Source of the DNA: Candidatus Zixiibacteriota bacterium
GTDB taxonomy: Bacteria > RBG-13-66-14 > B26-G2 > WVWN01
DNA: 59,688 nt
Assembly: GCA_011773985.1 (NCBI GenBank)
Contig: WVWN01000003.1
Span: 1 to 59,688 of the forward strand
Direction of reading: 5' to 3'
How positions within the stretch are numbered: position 1 is the stretch's first letter; every line of letters begins with the position of its first letter. Positions 1-7,819 of this stretch are shown one piece after another. The position numbers were made by a program, and so were the translations under genes. Below the pieces are notes generated by a model. It saw only the letters and a program-made list of their open reading frames with translations, made no database searches and was not told the origin of the DNA.

Positions 1-1844
1 TTGAGCGACGCGCGTTCGCCCCCCACGGTCCCGCCCCCCGACGCCAGGAAGCCGGCGAAGAATTCCTTGCGTCCCGAGACGACGTTGCCCGCCAAGTCCG
101 CACTGCGCCAGGTTACGACGCCCTTGCCCACGTGGCTGTTTACGTTATAAGTGCCGATGAAACAATATCGGGGTCCGGCGTTGGCGAATTCAACCCTTTT
201 TCTCGAGCCGTTCCGTTCCCCACTTTTTACGAAGAGGACGTCGGCTTCAGCCCCGAAGAGTTTCTCGTCGCCGCCGAGGAGTATTTCGAGCGCCGCGGGG
301 TTGGCTTGGGGCCGCGCCACCGCCACCTTTACGGCGGGAGCGCGGTGATCGTACGTCGGGATGAAGCTATATTTAAATTTCAAATTGGTGCCGTTGTACC
401 CCGCGCAATCGATGACCGCGAGGACCGATTCGTATCGGAACGGGTCCCGTATTTGGATAATGCCTTTGTCGTTCGGCGTGAACATCGGCGAAGCGGTACC
501 GGCTTTACCGTCGAGGTCGGTCCAATTGGCGCCGTCTTCCGTAACGAGGACGTGCCCGCCCCAGTCTTTGGACTCGGCCTTGTTTCCGGCATAGGCCTCG
601 AATTTGATTACCGCGGCCGGCCAGGACGGCAAGGAAGTGAAGCGATAATAGCCGGCGCCGAGGTAATTCATTAACCGGGGCGCCTTTGGTTCATGATTAA
701 CGGGGTATTCGGTCCAGGTTTTGTGGGGTAATAGCGTGGGATATTTTGCGCCGTACTTATAATGGCGGCGGTCGTCGCGCGCGCCCGTGAACCAGTTCCA
801 GACGGTCATTAGCTCGAACGCGTCTTTGAATGCCCGCCCCTCCACGTACGCGTTCGTTCGGTCGTGGCGCTCGAGGACGAAGGTTATGGCCTCTTCGGAC
901 GTGCGCTCGAGGTCGGGGACGCGCGTGTACCACGCGTCGCCCTTCGTCGTAGCGCGCCAGACGTCGCGGATTATCGGGTCGTCTTTGCCGGACCTCGGCA
1001 CCCACGTCGGCGCCACCCAGTAGCGGCGGCTCCAGTCCTCCAGAAAGTATACGAAGGTCGTGCCGTGACGAGTGAGGGATTCACAGGAATTTATGAATAG
1101 TTCCTCGAAGTACGTTTTTCCGGGTACGGCGGGCGGGTAGGCCCGTTCCATTAACCACCATTTGGTAGCTTCCGCCAACCACTTGGGTACGGGCGTACCG
1201 CTCGTTTCCGCGGCGTCGAACATATATAGAACCGCGGCCCCCCAAAGGCTGCCCGCCACTTGGCGCGACGTCGCCTCGTCGTAGACGTTGCTCACGTTGA
1301 AGTATGCGGAGTAACAACGCCGGCTCGAGCCCGGGAACGGGCCGAAGGGGTACGCAATGCCGGTCATCCCCGCTTTCAGTTGGCCGCAATAGATATCCCA
1401 CCGGTCGCTTTCGCCGTAATCTTCGTCCTCGCCGGGCCAATTCAGTTCCGCGTAGTGGTCGCGGATAGGCAAGTATCTCGCTTCCGTGGGGTCCGGATGG
1501 TAATACCACTTGTCGGCTTTGGCCTTCCGAGCGGCTAATTCGAAGTCGACGCCGATCCGCTCGACGACGTCCGGGAAGCCGTTTTTGTTCTCGTCGCGTT
1601 GGTCCTTGAGGGCGTTGGGGCCGTCCAAAACGTACCAGACCCTGAAGTTGCCCGAGGCCTGGTCGAAGTAGTACGTTTCGAACCCGCCGTAACGGGAATC
1701 GCCCCAGGCGCAGGGGCGATACCTCTTGCCGCCGTCGGCGTCGAGATTGAGGACCCGGGGCCCGCCCCCGCCCGGGCCGTCCGCGAACGCGGCCGCGGCG
1801 TGTATCGTTAACGTTAATAAAAGTAGCGCCTTTTTACGGCCCAA
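1..1844 (-). CDS. Secreted protein, degenerate MXAN_6640-like metallopeptidase relative (3' end outside window)
   Basis: An open frame runs without a stop from a TTG at 1844 to the left edge, so the C-terminus is missing. The TTG is preceded by AAAGGGGG about nine bases upstream, and the N-terminus (LGRKKALLLLTLTIHAAAA) is a signal peptide, which decides the start. The first ~60 mature residues hold a phrase like WYVLDGPNALKDQRDENKNG followed by FPDVVE, and a later WLAEATKWWLMERAYPP. Both resemble the MXAN_6640/DUF6055 family of putative zinc peptidases, in which an HExxH helix precedes a 'WL.EGTA.W' stretch. Here that helix reads AGSLWGAAVLYMFDA and lacks both histidines, so it is probably not a protease. 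The later part looks like beta-rich domains. Family assignment is by eye. Confidence 0.7.
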   Translation of the reverse strand, partial: MGRKKALLLLTLTIHAAAAFADGPGGGGPRVLNLDADGGKRYRPCAWGDSRYGGFETYYFDQASGNFRVWYVLDGPNALKDQRDENKNGFPDVVERIGVDFELAARKAKADKWYYHPDPTEARYLPIRDHYAELNWPGEDEDYGESDRWDIYCGQLKAGMTGIAYPFGPFPGSSRRCYSAYFNVSNVYDEATSRQVAGSLWGAAVLYMFDAAETSGTPVPKWLAEATKWWLMERAYPPAVPGKTYFEELFINSCESLTRHGTTFVYFLEDWSRRYWVAPTWVPRSGKDDPIIRDVWRATTKGDAWYTRVPDLERTSEEAITFVLERHDRTNAYVEGRAFKDAFELMTVWNWFTGARDDRRHYKYGAKYPTLLPHKTWTEYPVNHEPKAPRLMNYLGAGYYRFTSLPSWPAAVIKFEAYAGNKAESKDWGGHVLVTEDGANWTDLDGKAGTASPMFTPNDKGIIQIRDPFRYESVLAVIDCAGYNGTNLKFKYSFIPTYDHRAPAVKVAVARPQANPAALEILLGGDEKLFGAEADVLFVKSGERNGSRKRVEFANAGPRYCFIGTYNVNSHVGKGVVTWRSADLAGNVVSGRKEFFAGFLASGGGTVGGERASL

Positions 1845-1967
1845 GACGGTCCGCCCCCTTTAACGGCGTTTATTATTGTTAAATTTTACCTTCTTAACGT
1901 GCTGAAGTCAATCTCTCGACGTGTTTTGGGAATTTCTATTCGCGTTTACCGCGGCACGCACGGGAGC

Positions 1968-4076
1968 TCATCTGCTCGCCTCTTTTCCGGTTCGAAAATG
2001 CAACGCCGCGGCGGGTAGTTGCCCCGTGGCCAGGTATGCCGCGAGGCCCGTTTGTTCCGGATTCACGGCCACCGATTCTTCGTAATACCGGCGGGCCGTC
2101 TCGGCGTCGCCGAGTTTTAAATACGCGAGCGCCAATTCGTTTAAGGTGGAGGCGTATTGGCGCCGGAACATTCGCGCGTCGTGCCGATAGCGTTCGGTCC
2201 GGGGCAAGGATTTCGAGTAGAGCGATACCGCTTTTTCCGGGTGCCCGGCGTCGTTGTAGAAAGAGGCTATCAGCAAACCCAGTTCGGCGTCGTCCTCGGC
2301 GGCGCGGCCGGCCGCCGCCAGGTTCCGGAACGCGACGTCTTTTCGGCCGCGGCCCAAACAGTATTCCGCGGCCATTACGAAGTAGTTGGCCCACGTCCGG
2401 GGCACCGTGGGATTGTAAAGCGGCCGTCCGGCGACGACGCGTTCGCCGATCTTGCGGAACTCGCGGTATTCGTAGCGACTCCAGGGCGGCCGTAACGGCC
2501 TTTCCTCGACGCCCAGGCGGCGCGCGCGGTAGAGGATGCCGAAGGGCTCGAGGTCCGCGCCCCAGGCGCCAGCGCTGCCCTCCCGGATATTGTAAAAAGC
2601 CGGCCGGTCGGCGGTCGCCGACAAGAGGCCGCGGCGGAAATCGAACCACCACATTTCGGCCGCGTCCGGGTCCACGATGAAACGCGGCGCGCGTTCCGCC
2701 GCCGCCAATTCGCTTCGGATGACGTTGCGCGGGTCGACGACGACGAGGTCGGGCCGCCGCCCCTCTATGAAGCGGAAGTACGATTGCGCGAAAAGGCCCT
2801 GGCGGCCGTAAAACGGAAACATAGCGATGGCACGGTAAGGCAGCGTCCGGAGGCGGTTGCGGCCGTTTTCCGCGGCGAAGCGGAAGTCGCGGAAGTTCGC
2901 AAGGCTGAAATTATATATACCCGGGTAGGCGGGGAGTAGCGTCAGCGCGACGGCAGCCGCCGCGGCGACGCGTTTCCCCTTTATTTTGTATATTAACCAG
3001 GCCGCGCCGGCCGCGGCGAACGGCGCGCATATCAGGAAGAACGATAAATACCAGACTTCTATCTCGAAGACCTGAATGGGCGTCAAAAGGCCGACGAGCG
3101 GCAGCATCGTCGCCGGCCCGACTATAGCCGCCAATACCGCGAGCATTCCGGCGAAGGGCGTCCGCGATTTGAGCAGCCAAACGAGGCCGACGGCCGCGAG
3201 TACGCCCGCGCCGGGGCCGAATTGCCACAGAAGCAAGCGGCCGAGCTCGACCGTGTGGTGGCCGAGATAGCGATATCTGGGCCAATATATGGTACCGAAC
3301 TCGCGGCGGCGGACGTGGTCGAGGAAGCGCGGAAGGTCCGCGGGCACGCCCCAGTTGAGCGGCGGCTCGCGCGAGGCCCGGAGCGCGAGGTACAGGTATA
3401 TGGAGACGCCGAGGAGCAGGAATGCCGCGGCCGCTACGGCCGACGTGTAGCCGCCGGCCGCGCGCCTCGTCTTCCACCAGAGGTACGCCAAAAGCGGCCC
3501 GGTCGCGGCGAGCGAGAGCGGATGGTTGGCCGCGGCCAGCGAGGCGGCGAAGGCCGTGGCGTAGAACCACCGCGCGTCGGCCGAGGCGTTGGCGCGCGCG
3601 CCGCACCAAAGCGTCGCCGCGAGCAGCGCCGCGTTCAGCGCGTAGACCTCGGTGATAACGGCCTGCGGCCAGAAGGTTTGCGAGAAGGCGAAGAGGGCCC
3701 CGGCGACCCACGAGGCCGCGGCTAGTAGGCCCGGCCTTTTTACGACCGGCGCGAGGAGCTCCCACGTCAGCAGAAAGACGAAAGCCGAGGCGAGCGCGCC
3801 GAAGGTGGCCGAGGCGACGTTGACGCGCCACGCGACCTCGCCGAACGGTAAGTAGGTGAAGAGGTGGCCGGCGAGGGTCTCGAGCGGGTAGCCGGAGGGG
3901 TGGTCGACGCCCAGGACCGCGCAGCCCAGCGCGAACTCCATCGAGTCCTCGAAGTTGAGGGATGGCGCGAGGGTGTAGAGGTAGACGAGGAGGGGTACGA
4001 CGAAGGCCGCGGCCAGGCCGACGTTGCGCCAGGACGTCTCGCGGTTTCGGAAAGCCGGTTTCGTTTCCGCGGCCAT
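1968..4076 (-). CDS. DUF2723 / GT-C-type integral membrane protein with C-terminal TPR region
   Basis: This 702-residue protein starts with a short cytosolic leader and then has a dozen or so hydrophobic segments over residues ~15-400. The sequence PSLNFEDSMEFALGC followed by VDHPSGYPLETLAGH near residues 40-70 is the hallmark of DUF2723 (TMEM260-like), a family related to GT-C membrane glycosyltransferases that use lipid-linked sugars. The acidic residues of the first loop (ED) are the expected catalytic site. The soluble C-terminal 150 residues contain TPR-like helices (AELGLLIASFYNDAGHPEKA, LALAYLKLGDAETARRYYEE). It is probably a single-gene unit, with 124 bases between its start and the terminator region of the next gene. 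Substrate is unknown. A second membrane GT-C candidate with the same TPR ending lies at 10952-13141. Confidence 0.8.
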   Translation of the reverse strand: MAAETKPAFRNRETSWRNVGLAAAFVVPLLVYLYTLAPSLNFEDSMEFALGCAVLGVDHPSGYPLETLAGHLFTYLPFGEVAWRVNVASATFGALASAFVFLLTWELLAPVVKRPGLLAAASWVAGALFAFSQTFWPQAVITEVYALNAALLAATLWCGARANASADARWFYATAFAASLAAANHPLSLAATGPLLAYLWWKTRRAAGGYTSAVAAAAFLLLGVSIYLYLALRASREPPLNWGVPADLPRFLDHVRRREFGTIYWPRYRYLGHHTVELGRLLLWQFGPGAGVLAAVGLVWLLKSRTPFAGMLAVLAAIVGPATMLPLVGLLTPIQVFEIEVWYLSFFLICAPFAAAGAAWLIYKIKGKRVAAAAAVALTLLPAYPGIYNFSLANFRDFRFAAENGRNRLRTLPYRAIAMFPFYGRQGLFAQSYFRFIEGRRPDLVVVDPRNVIRSELAAAERAPRFIVDPDAAEMWWFDFRRGLLSATADRPAFYNIREGSAGAWGADLEPFGILYRARRLGVEERPLRPPWSRYEYREFRKIGERVVAGRPLYNPTVPRTWANYFVMAAEYCLGRGRKDVAFRNLAAAGRAAEDDAELGLLIASFYNDAGHPEKAVSLYSKSLPRTERYRHDARMFRRQYASTLNELALAYLKLGDAETARRYYEESVAVNPEQTGLAAYLATGQLPAAALHFRTGKEASR

Positions 4077-4151
4077 GGGTTCTAATCGTAAAAATTAGTT
4101 CGGGTCACGTCAATCTAAAAAGGGTACCGGGGCGAGCGAGATTATCGTGAA

Positions 4152-4176
4152 TAAAAAAGCCGCCCGGCGGGGCGAC
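4152..4176 (-). terminator. Intrinsic terminator of the 4208-5788 gene
   Basis: Read on the minus strand, GTCGCCC-CGCC-GGGCGGC forms a hairpin (one G-U pair) followed by TTTTTTATT, 32 bases after the stop codon of the secreted glycosidase-like gene. Confidence 0.75.
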
Positions 4177-4207
4177 TCTTTAAGTTATTAATTCTGTAGA
4201 CCCTTAA

Positions 4208-5788
4208 CTACGGGTGCCACGGCGCGGGCGTTTGGAATTTATATATGGCCACCTCGCCCGGGTAGAAAAAATCCTCCCAATAACCGCTACCGTCGTGTTG
4301 CGGAATCTCCATAGCGCCCTCGCCGACTTTATAAACGGTACTGTACCTCGCGCCTTTGCCCCAGTGATCCCAGTAATTGTGTGCGCTGAAGAAAGGCCTG
4401 AAGCGGACTTTATACTCTTCGGCCGCGCCCTCGTGCGGCCGGCACGCGACTATCAAGTAGGTCCACTCGTAAAACTTTTTTGCGACGCCCTCCATAATGA
4501 TCCGGTCGGAGAGGAAGTGCGTCTTGGGTACCAATTTACCGCATACGAAAGTCGACTCTTCTACGACTTCGCTGGGCTCCGGTAGCGGCCAAGTGGTAAC
4601 CGCTGCGACCGTATAATCGTAGTCGCCCTTTATGGCGCCGTTAATTTCGTAACCGGATAACTCGTTTATTAAATCCCTTAAGTAAGCCGGTATGTTAGTG
4701 TCGCGGTAGAAGAAATCGTACTCTGAAGGCGTATGGTAGTCGACGTCGTCGTACCAAACCAAGCCCTTGGCGCCGTGGATGATAGCGTCGTAGGCCTGAA
4801 AGAACATTTGGTTGCGGGTGAGGTATTCCTCGCCTTGGTCCTTCCCTTGTAGTACCGCTATGTAGGGTTTGCACCGGGGGCCGCCTTCCGGCGGTACTAT
4901 TATCCACTCGGAACGGGCCGCTTCGTGAACAGCGTCGGCGACGCTCCCGGTAACGGAGGAGTAATAATTAGGAAGGAGGCAGCCTAACAAGGGCGCACAT
5001 TGTTCGTTTGCCAATCTTAGCATTTCGGGTTCGGGATACGGGAGTACCACGGCCCCTACGATGTCGGCGGCGCTGTGGTAATCTTTCCATAGGTCGCGCA
5101 CCTTGACGGGGTCGCCCTGGGCCATAAATATATTATGTGCCGCTCCCCTTTGCTCTTCTAAAGTTTCCAATTGGTCCGACGCAAAATTTATGTAAGTCGG
5201 CGTCGGCCGCGGTTCCGGGAGGCGGTTGCGGCTGTCGTAGTAGCGCCAGGCCGGTCGGTCCCAATGGTAATAACCCATGAAGGCTTCCGCGTGGTAGGAA
5301 TATTCCACCCATTGAACCATCTGGTTGAAAAGCTGTACCCTTTGGTCGGGCCAAACGATGTTGCCGTCGTCGTTCCACGTGCCGTATTGACTCCAGAAAA
5401 GCGCCGGGTCGGCGAGTATCTTTACGCCCGCCGCATCCGCGGCGATGAGGTGGGCGGCGCAATAGCCTTCGCTTTGGAATATTGCGCCGGGGCGGTTAGG
5501 CCAGCGTTCCGGGTCCCACGGCGCGACTACCAGGTTACCCCCCATGTTACCAAATGCCGCGTAGTCGGCCTGTAGCGTAGTAGAATCGTAGCCCATAGGG
5601 ATAGCCGGGTAGAAGAAGGTGCCGAGGGGAAAGAAGCGCTCGTACGGCCCTTCGCCCTCGGCGAGCGTTATGAAACCCTCGCCGTCCACGCCTACTTTTA
5701 AGTAGTTGAAAGGGGGCGGTTCCTGGCCGTAGGAGACGGCCGCGGAAAATAAAACAAAGCATGCCGCGGCTACTTTTGTACGAGGCAT
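4208..5788 (-). CDS. Secreted TIM-barrel, glycoside-hydrolase-like protein
   Basis: The 526-residue product begins with a signal peptide (MPRTKVAAACFVLFSAAVSYGQ). The mature start FFPLGTFFYPAIP, then GNMGGNLVVAPWDPERWP, is the pattern of extracellular (beta/alpha)8 glycosidases, where an opening strand is followed by a 'what happened to the traveller' barrel. Later segments (FMGYYHWDRPAW, AIIHGAKGLVWYDDVDY) resemble barrel strands with aromatic and acidic substrate-site residues. I cannot assign catalytic acids or a GH family. It ends YKFQTPAPWHP and lacks the LGRVKALFR-type tail found on neighbouring secreted proteins. Short 3' remnants of paralogues of this gene (ending YKFQKPPRFGES) occur twice upstream, at 6575 and 7362, so the gene family was once duplicated here. 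Confidence 0.6.
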   Translation of the reverse strand: MPRTKVAAACFVLFSAAVSYGQEPPPFNYLKVGVDGEGFITLAEGEGPYERFFPLGTFFYPAIPMGYDSTTLQADYAAFGNMGGNLVVAPWDPERWPNRPGAIFQSEGYCAAHLIAADAAGVKILADPALFWSQYGTWNDDGNIVWPDQRVQLFNQMVQWVEYSYHAEAFMGYYHWDRPAWRYYDSRNRLPEPRPTPTYINFASDQLETLEEQRGAAHNIFMAQGDPVKVRDLWKDYHSAADIVGAVVLPYPEPEMLRLANEQCAPLLGCLLPNYYSSVTGSVADAVHEAARSEWIIVPPEGGPRCKPYIAVLQGKDQGEEYLTRNQMFFQAYDAIIHGAKGLVWYDDVDYHTPSEYDFFYRDTNIPAYLRDLINELSGYEINGAIKGDYDYTVAAVTTWPLPEPSEVVEESTFVCGKLVPKTHFLSDRIIMEGVAKKFYEWTYLIVACRPHEGAAEEYKVRFRPFFSAHNYWDHWGKGARYSTVYKVGEGAMEIPQHDGSGYWEDFFYPGEVAIYKFQTPAPWHP

Positions 5789-5830
5789 AATTGAACCTCC
5801 CGCCGTTGGAATTCTATTTAAGTAATTACC

Positions 5831-6547
5831 TTATCGGTACAACCCTTTAATCTTCCCGAACGAGCCGGGGTTCGTGCCGACGACGTCAATATCGACCTGG
5901 TAGACCCAATTGTTAGTATCGTTAATGAGCCAAAGGTACTGGCCGTCAAAAGTCGTGCCGGCGGCCTCGCCGCCGTCCGGGACGGGGAAGCTCGCGACGA
6001 CGGACCCGGTAGTGGTTACGTTGTACATACGGTTGCCGGGGCCGCCGACCCACAGCTTGTGGCCGTACCAGCCGAGGTCCGTCGCGAGCCTAAAAGGCGC
6101 CTTGAAGCTCCCGACGAAAGAGCCCGCGGTAGTGAACTTAGCGGGTCCGCACCATAAGTATGGGCTTTCCCACGTAACGCCGGGACCGAAAGAACCGGTG
6201 CCGAACCAATTAACCAACGAACCGGTAGTGGTTAATTGGTAATAATATATAGACTGCGTTGGGTGGGCGTCCGAATTCCATAAATATGCGCCGTCGAAGG
6301 TTAAACCCTTGATAAAGGTATAGGTGCCGCCTATATTGAAAGAACTTACTATTGAACCGGTAGTATTTGTGCGCAAGAAAACGGAACTTGGTTGTCCGGC
6401 GAACCACAGGTACGCGCCGTCCCAACAAAGCCCTGCGGTACCCGTACCACGCGGATGCGGGAACGAAGACACGACGTCGCCGAACGCGGCGTAAGCTACG
6501 CCGGCCGGTAACGACAAAATAACGGCAATTTTTAGTGTTTTAACCAT
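5831..6547 (-). CDS. Secreted beta-propeller-like protein with conserved C-terminal tail (copy 1)
   Basis: This 238-residue protein has a signal peptide (MVKTLKIAVILSLPAGVAYA) and is built from repeating ~45-residue strands with the pattern TTTGSxVxSFxxP...xxGLxxDGxYLW, as in six-bladed propellers. It ends NPGSFGKIKGLYR, a variant of the 13-residue tail shared by many secreted proteins in this window. The gene at 6618-7334 is a close paralogue over the full length, differing mostly in the middle blades. The start is supported by AAGGGGGATAAGAT just before ATG. Function unknown; secretion is inferred from the signal peptide and surface display or processing from the shared tail only. Confidence 0.75.
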   Translation of the reverse strand: MVKTLKIAVILSLPAGVAYAAFGDVVSSFPHPRGTGTAGLCWDGAYLWFAGQPSSVFLRTNTTGSIVSSFNIGGTYTFIKGLTFDGAYLWNSDAHPTQSIYYYQLTTTGSLVNWFGTGSFGPGVTWESPYLWCGPAKFTTAGSFVGSFKAPFRLATDLGWYGHKLWVGGPGNRMYNVTTTGSVVASFPVPDGGEAAGTTFDGQYLWLINDTNNWVYQVDIDVVGTNPGSFGKIKGLYR

Positions 6548-6574
6548 ATCTTATCCCCCTTCGCCGCTTCCGCC

Positions 6575-6607
6575 TTAGCTTTCGCCAAAGCGGGCGGGCT
6601 TTTGTAA
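6575..6607 (-). pseudogene. 3' remnant of a glycosidase-like gene (11 codons)
   Basis: Between the two tandem 238-residue genes the minus strand reads LQKPARFGES-stop. This matches the end of the larger remnant at 7362-7440 (KFQKPPRFGES-stop), which in turn matches the C-terminus of the 4208-5788 protein. It is a junction scar of a tandem duplication. Confidence 0.55.
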
Positions 6608-6617
6608 CGTTACTAAT

Positions 6618-7334
6618 TTACCGGAAAAGCCCCTTAATCTTCCCGAACGAGCCCGGGTTCATGCCGACGACGTCGATGTCGACCTGGTAGACCCAACCGT
6701 TGGTGTCGTTGATAAGCCATAAGTATTGGCCGTCGAATGTAGTCCCGGCGGCCTTGCCGCCGGCGGGGACGGGGAAGCTCGCGGCGACGGAGCCGTTGGT
6801 GGTTACGTTATACATACGGTTGCCCGGGCCGCCGACCCACAACTTGTGGCCGTACCAGCCGAGGTCCGTCCCCAAAGCGAAGGGCGGATTGAAACTGGTC
6901 ACGAACGAACCCCCGGTAGTGAACTTGGCTGGCCCGCACCAGAGGTAGGGGCTTTCCCACGTTACCCCGGGCCCGAAACCCCCAGCCCCAAACCTACTCA
7001 CATGAGACCCGGTTGTGGTTAAACGGTGATAAGAATAAAGATAAGTTAAATTCCACCACGAGTACCAAAGGAATGCACCGTCGCAAGTCAAACCTCTAAT
7101 ATAACTGTACCCGGCCCCTATGTTAAAGGACCCCGCGAACGAGCCGGTAGTTGTCGTCCGGATAAAATGTGATGCAGGCTGGCCCGCAAACCACAAGTAA
7201 GCACCGTCCCACGCTAGGCCGGAGTACCCAACTCCTCCCGGATGACGGAACGATGAAACGACGTCGCCTAACGCGGCGTAGGCTGTGCCGGCTAGTAAAA
7301 ATAAAGTAATGGTAAATTTTAGTGTTTTAAGCAT
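6618..7334 (-). CDS. Secreted beta-propeller-like protein with conserved C-terminal tail (copy 2)
   Basis: A 238-residue paralogue of the gene at 5831-6547. It has a signal peptide (MLKTLKFTITLFLLAGTAYA), repeated TTTGSxxxxFxxG blades, and the C-terminal tail NPGSFGKIKGLFR. The C-terminal third is almost identical to copy 1 (GPGNRMYNVTT, GTTFDGQYLWLINDTN), while the centre is more diverged. Both copies are preceded by the same AAGGGGGATAAGAT leader and by the same fragment of a glycosidase-like gene, showing that gene plus upstream scar were duplicated together as a ~0.79-kb unit. Role unknown. Confidence 0.75.
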   Translation of the reverse strand: MLKTLKFTITLFLLAGTAYAALGDVVSSFRHPGGVGYSGLAWDGAYLWFAGQPASHFIRTTTTGSFAGSFNIGAGYSYIRGLTCDGAFLWYSWWNLTYLYSYHRLTTTGSHVSRFGAGGFGPGVTWESPYLWCGPAKFTTGGSFVTSFNPPFALGTDLGWYGHKLWVGGPGNRMYNVTTNGSVAASFPVPAGGKAAGTTFDGQYLWLINDTNGWVYQVDIDVVGMNPGSFGKIKGLFR

Positions 7335-7361
7335 ATCTTATCCCCCTTCATTCCGGCCGCG

Positions 7362-7440
7362 TTAGCTTTCGCCGAAGCGCGGCGGCTTTTGGAATTTGTA
7401 TATGTGGACGTCTTCGCCCAGGTATACCCGCGAAGCTAAC
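7362..7440 (-). pseudogene. 3' remnant of a glycosidase-like gene
   Basis: The minus strand encodes ASRVYLGEDVHIYKFQKP then PRFGES-stop with no start codon. It aligns with the end of the intact neighbour at 4208-5788 (FFYPGEVAIYKFQTPAP). The rest of the paralogue is gone; directly upstream is a terminator, not coding sequence. Confidence 0.6.
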
Positions 7441-7449
7441 GATAAATAA

Positions 7450-7490
7450 AAAGGCGCCCGCGGTTCCCGTCGAGAGGAACGGCGCCCAAA
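7450..7490 (-). terminator. Terminator-like hairpin with T-run, no gene left upstream
   Basis: On the minus strand GGGCGCCGTTCC and GGAACCGCGGGCGCC pair around TCTCGACG and are followed by TTTTTATTT. No intact minus-strand gene precedes it; it may be left over from a deleted gene. Confidence 0.55.
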
Positions 7491-7584
7491 ATTCTCGCTG
7501 GCCTTATTTCGTCTCCCCACGGCGACTTTTCACCCTCGACGCTAACGTTATACCTTCCCGCCCGCGCTGTCAAGAGCTATTTAA

Positions 7585-7618
7585 TAAAAAATCCTCCGCT
7601 CGAGGCGAGGAGTTTTTA
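7585..7618 (-). terminator. Terminator belonging to the fbp 3' remnant
   Basis: AAAAAATCCTCCGCTCGAGG paired with CGAGGAGTTTTT forms a hairpin flanked by A and T runs. The same structure follows the intact fbp gene at 9546-9576, so gene end and terminator were duplicated together. Confidence 0.65.
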
Positions 7619-7641
7619 CCGGCCTCGTATTCCGGCCCCTC

Positions 7642-7740
7642 AGATATCTTCGCAGCGGCCCTCGAGCTTCTCCCGGACCGCGGGCATGGTGGCGTATTCC
7701 ATCTCGCCGTACGTGGGGCGGTGCGGCGTTAAGGGCCGGC
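7642..7740 (-). pseudogene. 3' remnant of fructose-bisphosphate aldolase/phosphatase gene
   Basis: The minus strand encodes PHRPTYGEMEYATMPAVR then EKLEGRCEDI-stop. This aligns with the C-terminus of the intact enzyme at 9599-10699 (PHRLPFAEMEYTTMPAV, EKLEGRWEDI), with roughly 85-90% identical bases by eye over about 100 bases. Homology ends abruptly near 7740, where the TrmB promoter begins. An open frame continues upstream to 7840 but is not homologous there, and it would overlap the TrmB start. Confidence 0.75.
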
Positions 7741-7764
7741 CGGGGCGAGCGGTGAATTTTTTCC

Positions 7765-7793
7765 TTGACACGGCAGGCCGGGTATAGTATATT
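7765..7793 (+). promoter_or_regulatory. Sigma-70-type promoter of the TrmB gene
   Basis: TTGACA (7765-7770) is followed after exactly 17 bases by TATATT (7788-7793), a near-consensus promoter 27 bases before the ATG of the TrmB gene. Confidence 0.8.
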
Positions 7794-7814
7794 TTACCTA
7801 CAGTATGTAGGTAA
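7794..7814 (+). promoter_or_regulatory. Palindromic operator, probable TrmB autoregulatory site
   Basis: TTACCTAC-AGTAT-GTAGGTAA is a perfect 8-base inverted repeat that starts right after the -10 box, covers the expected transcription start and includes the AGGT Shine-Dalgarno-like bases. A dimer bound here would block transcription and leader access, so autoregulation is the simplest reading. No second copy was noticed upstream of fbp or of the gene at 8801. Confidence 0.65.
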
Positions 7815-7819
7815 ATAAT

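Larger units (their letters stand above)
7335..7819. other. Intergenic region made of gene remnants and control sites
   Basis: This 485-base stretch holds no intact gene. It contains the 3' scar of a glycosidase-like gene (7362-7440), two minus-strand terminators (about 7450-7490 and 7585-7618), the duplicated 3' end of an fbp gene (7642-7740), and the promoter plus operator of the TrmB gene (7765-7814). Confidence 0.7.

Noticed and set aside
5831-7334. C-terminal tail interpreted as a type IX secretion or PEP-CTERM signal
   Set aside because: No hydrophobic helix, no PEP motif, and no T9SS-type Ig-like C-terminal domain precedes it.
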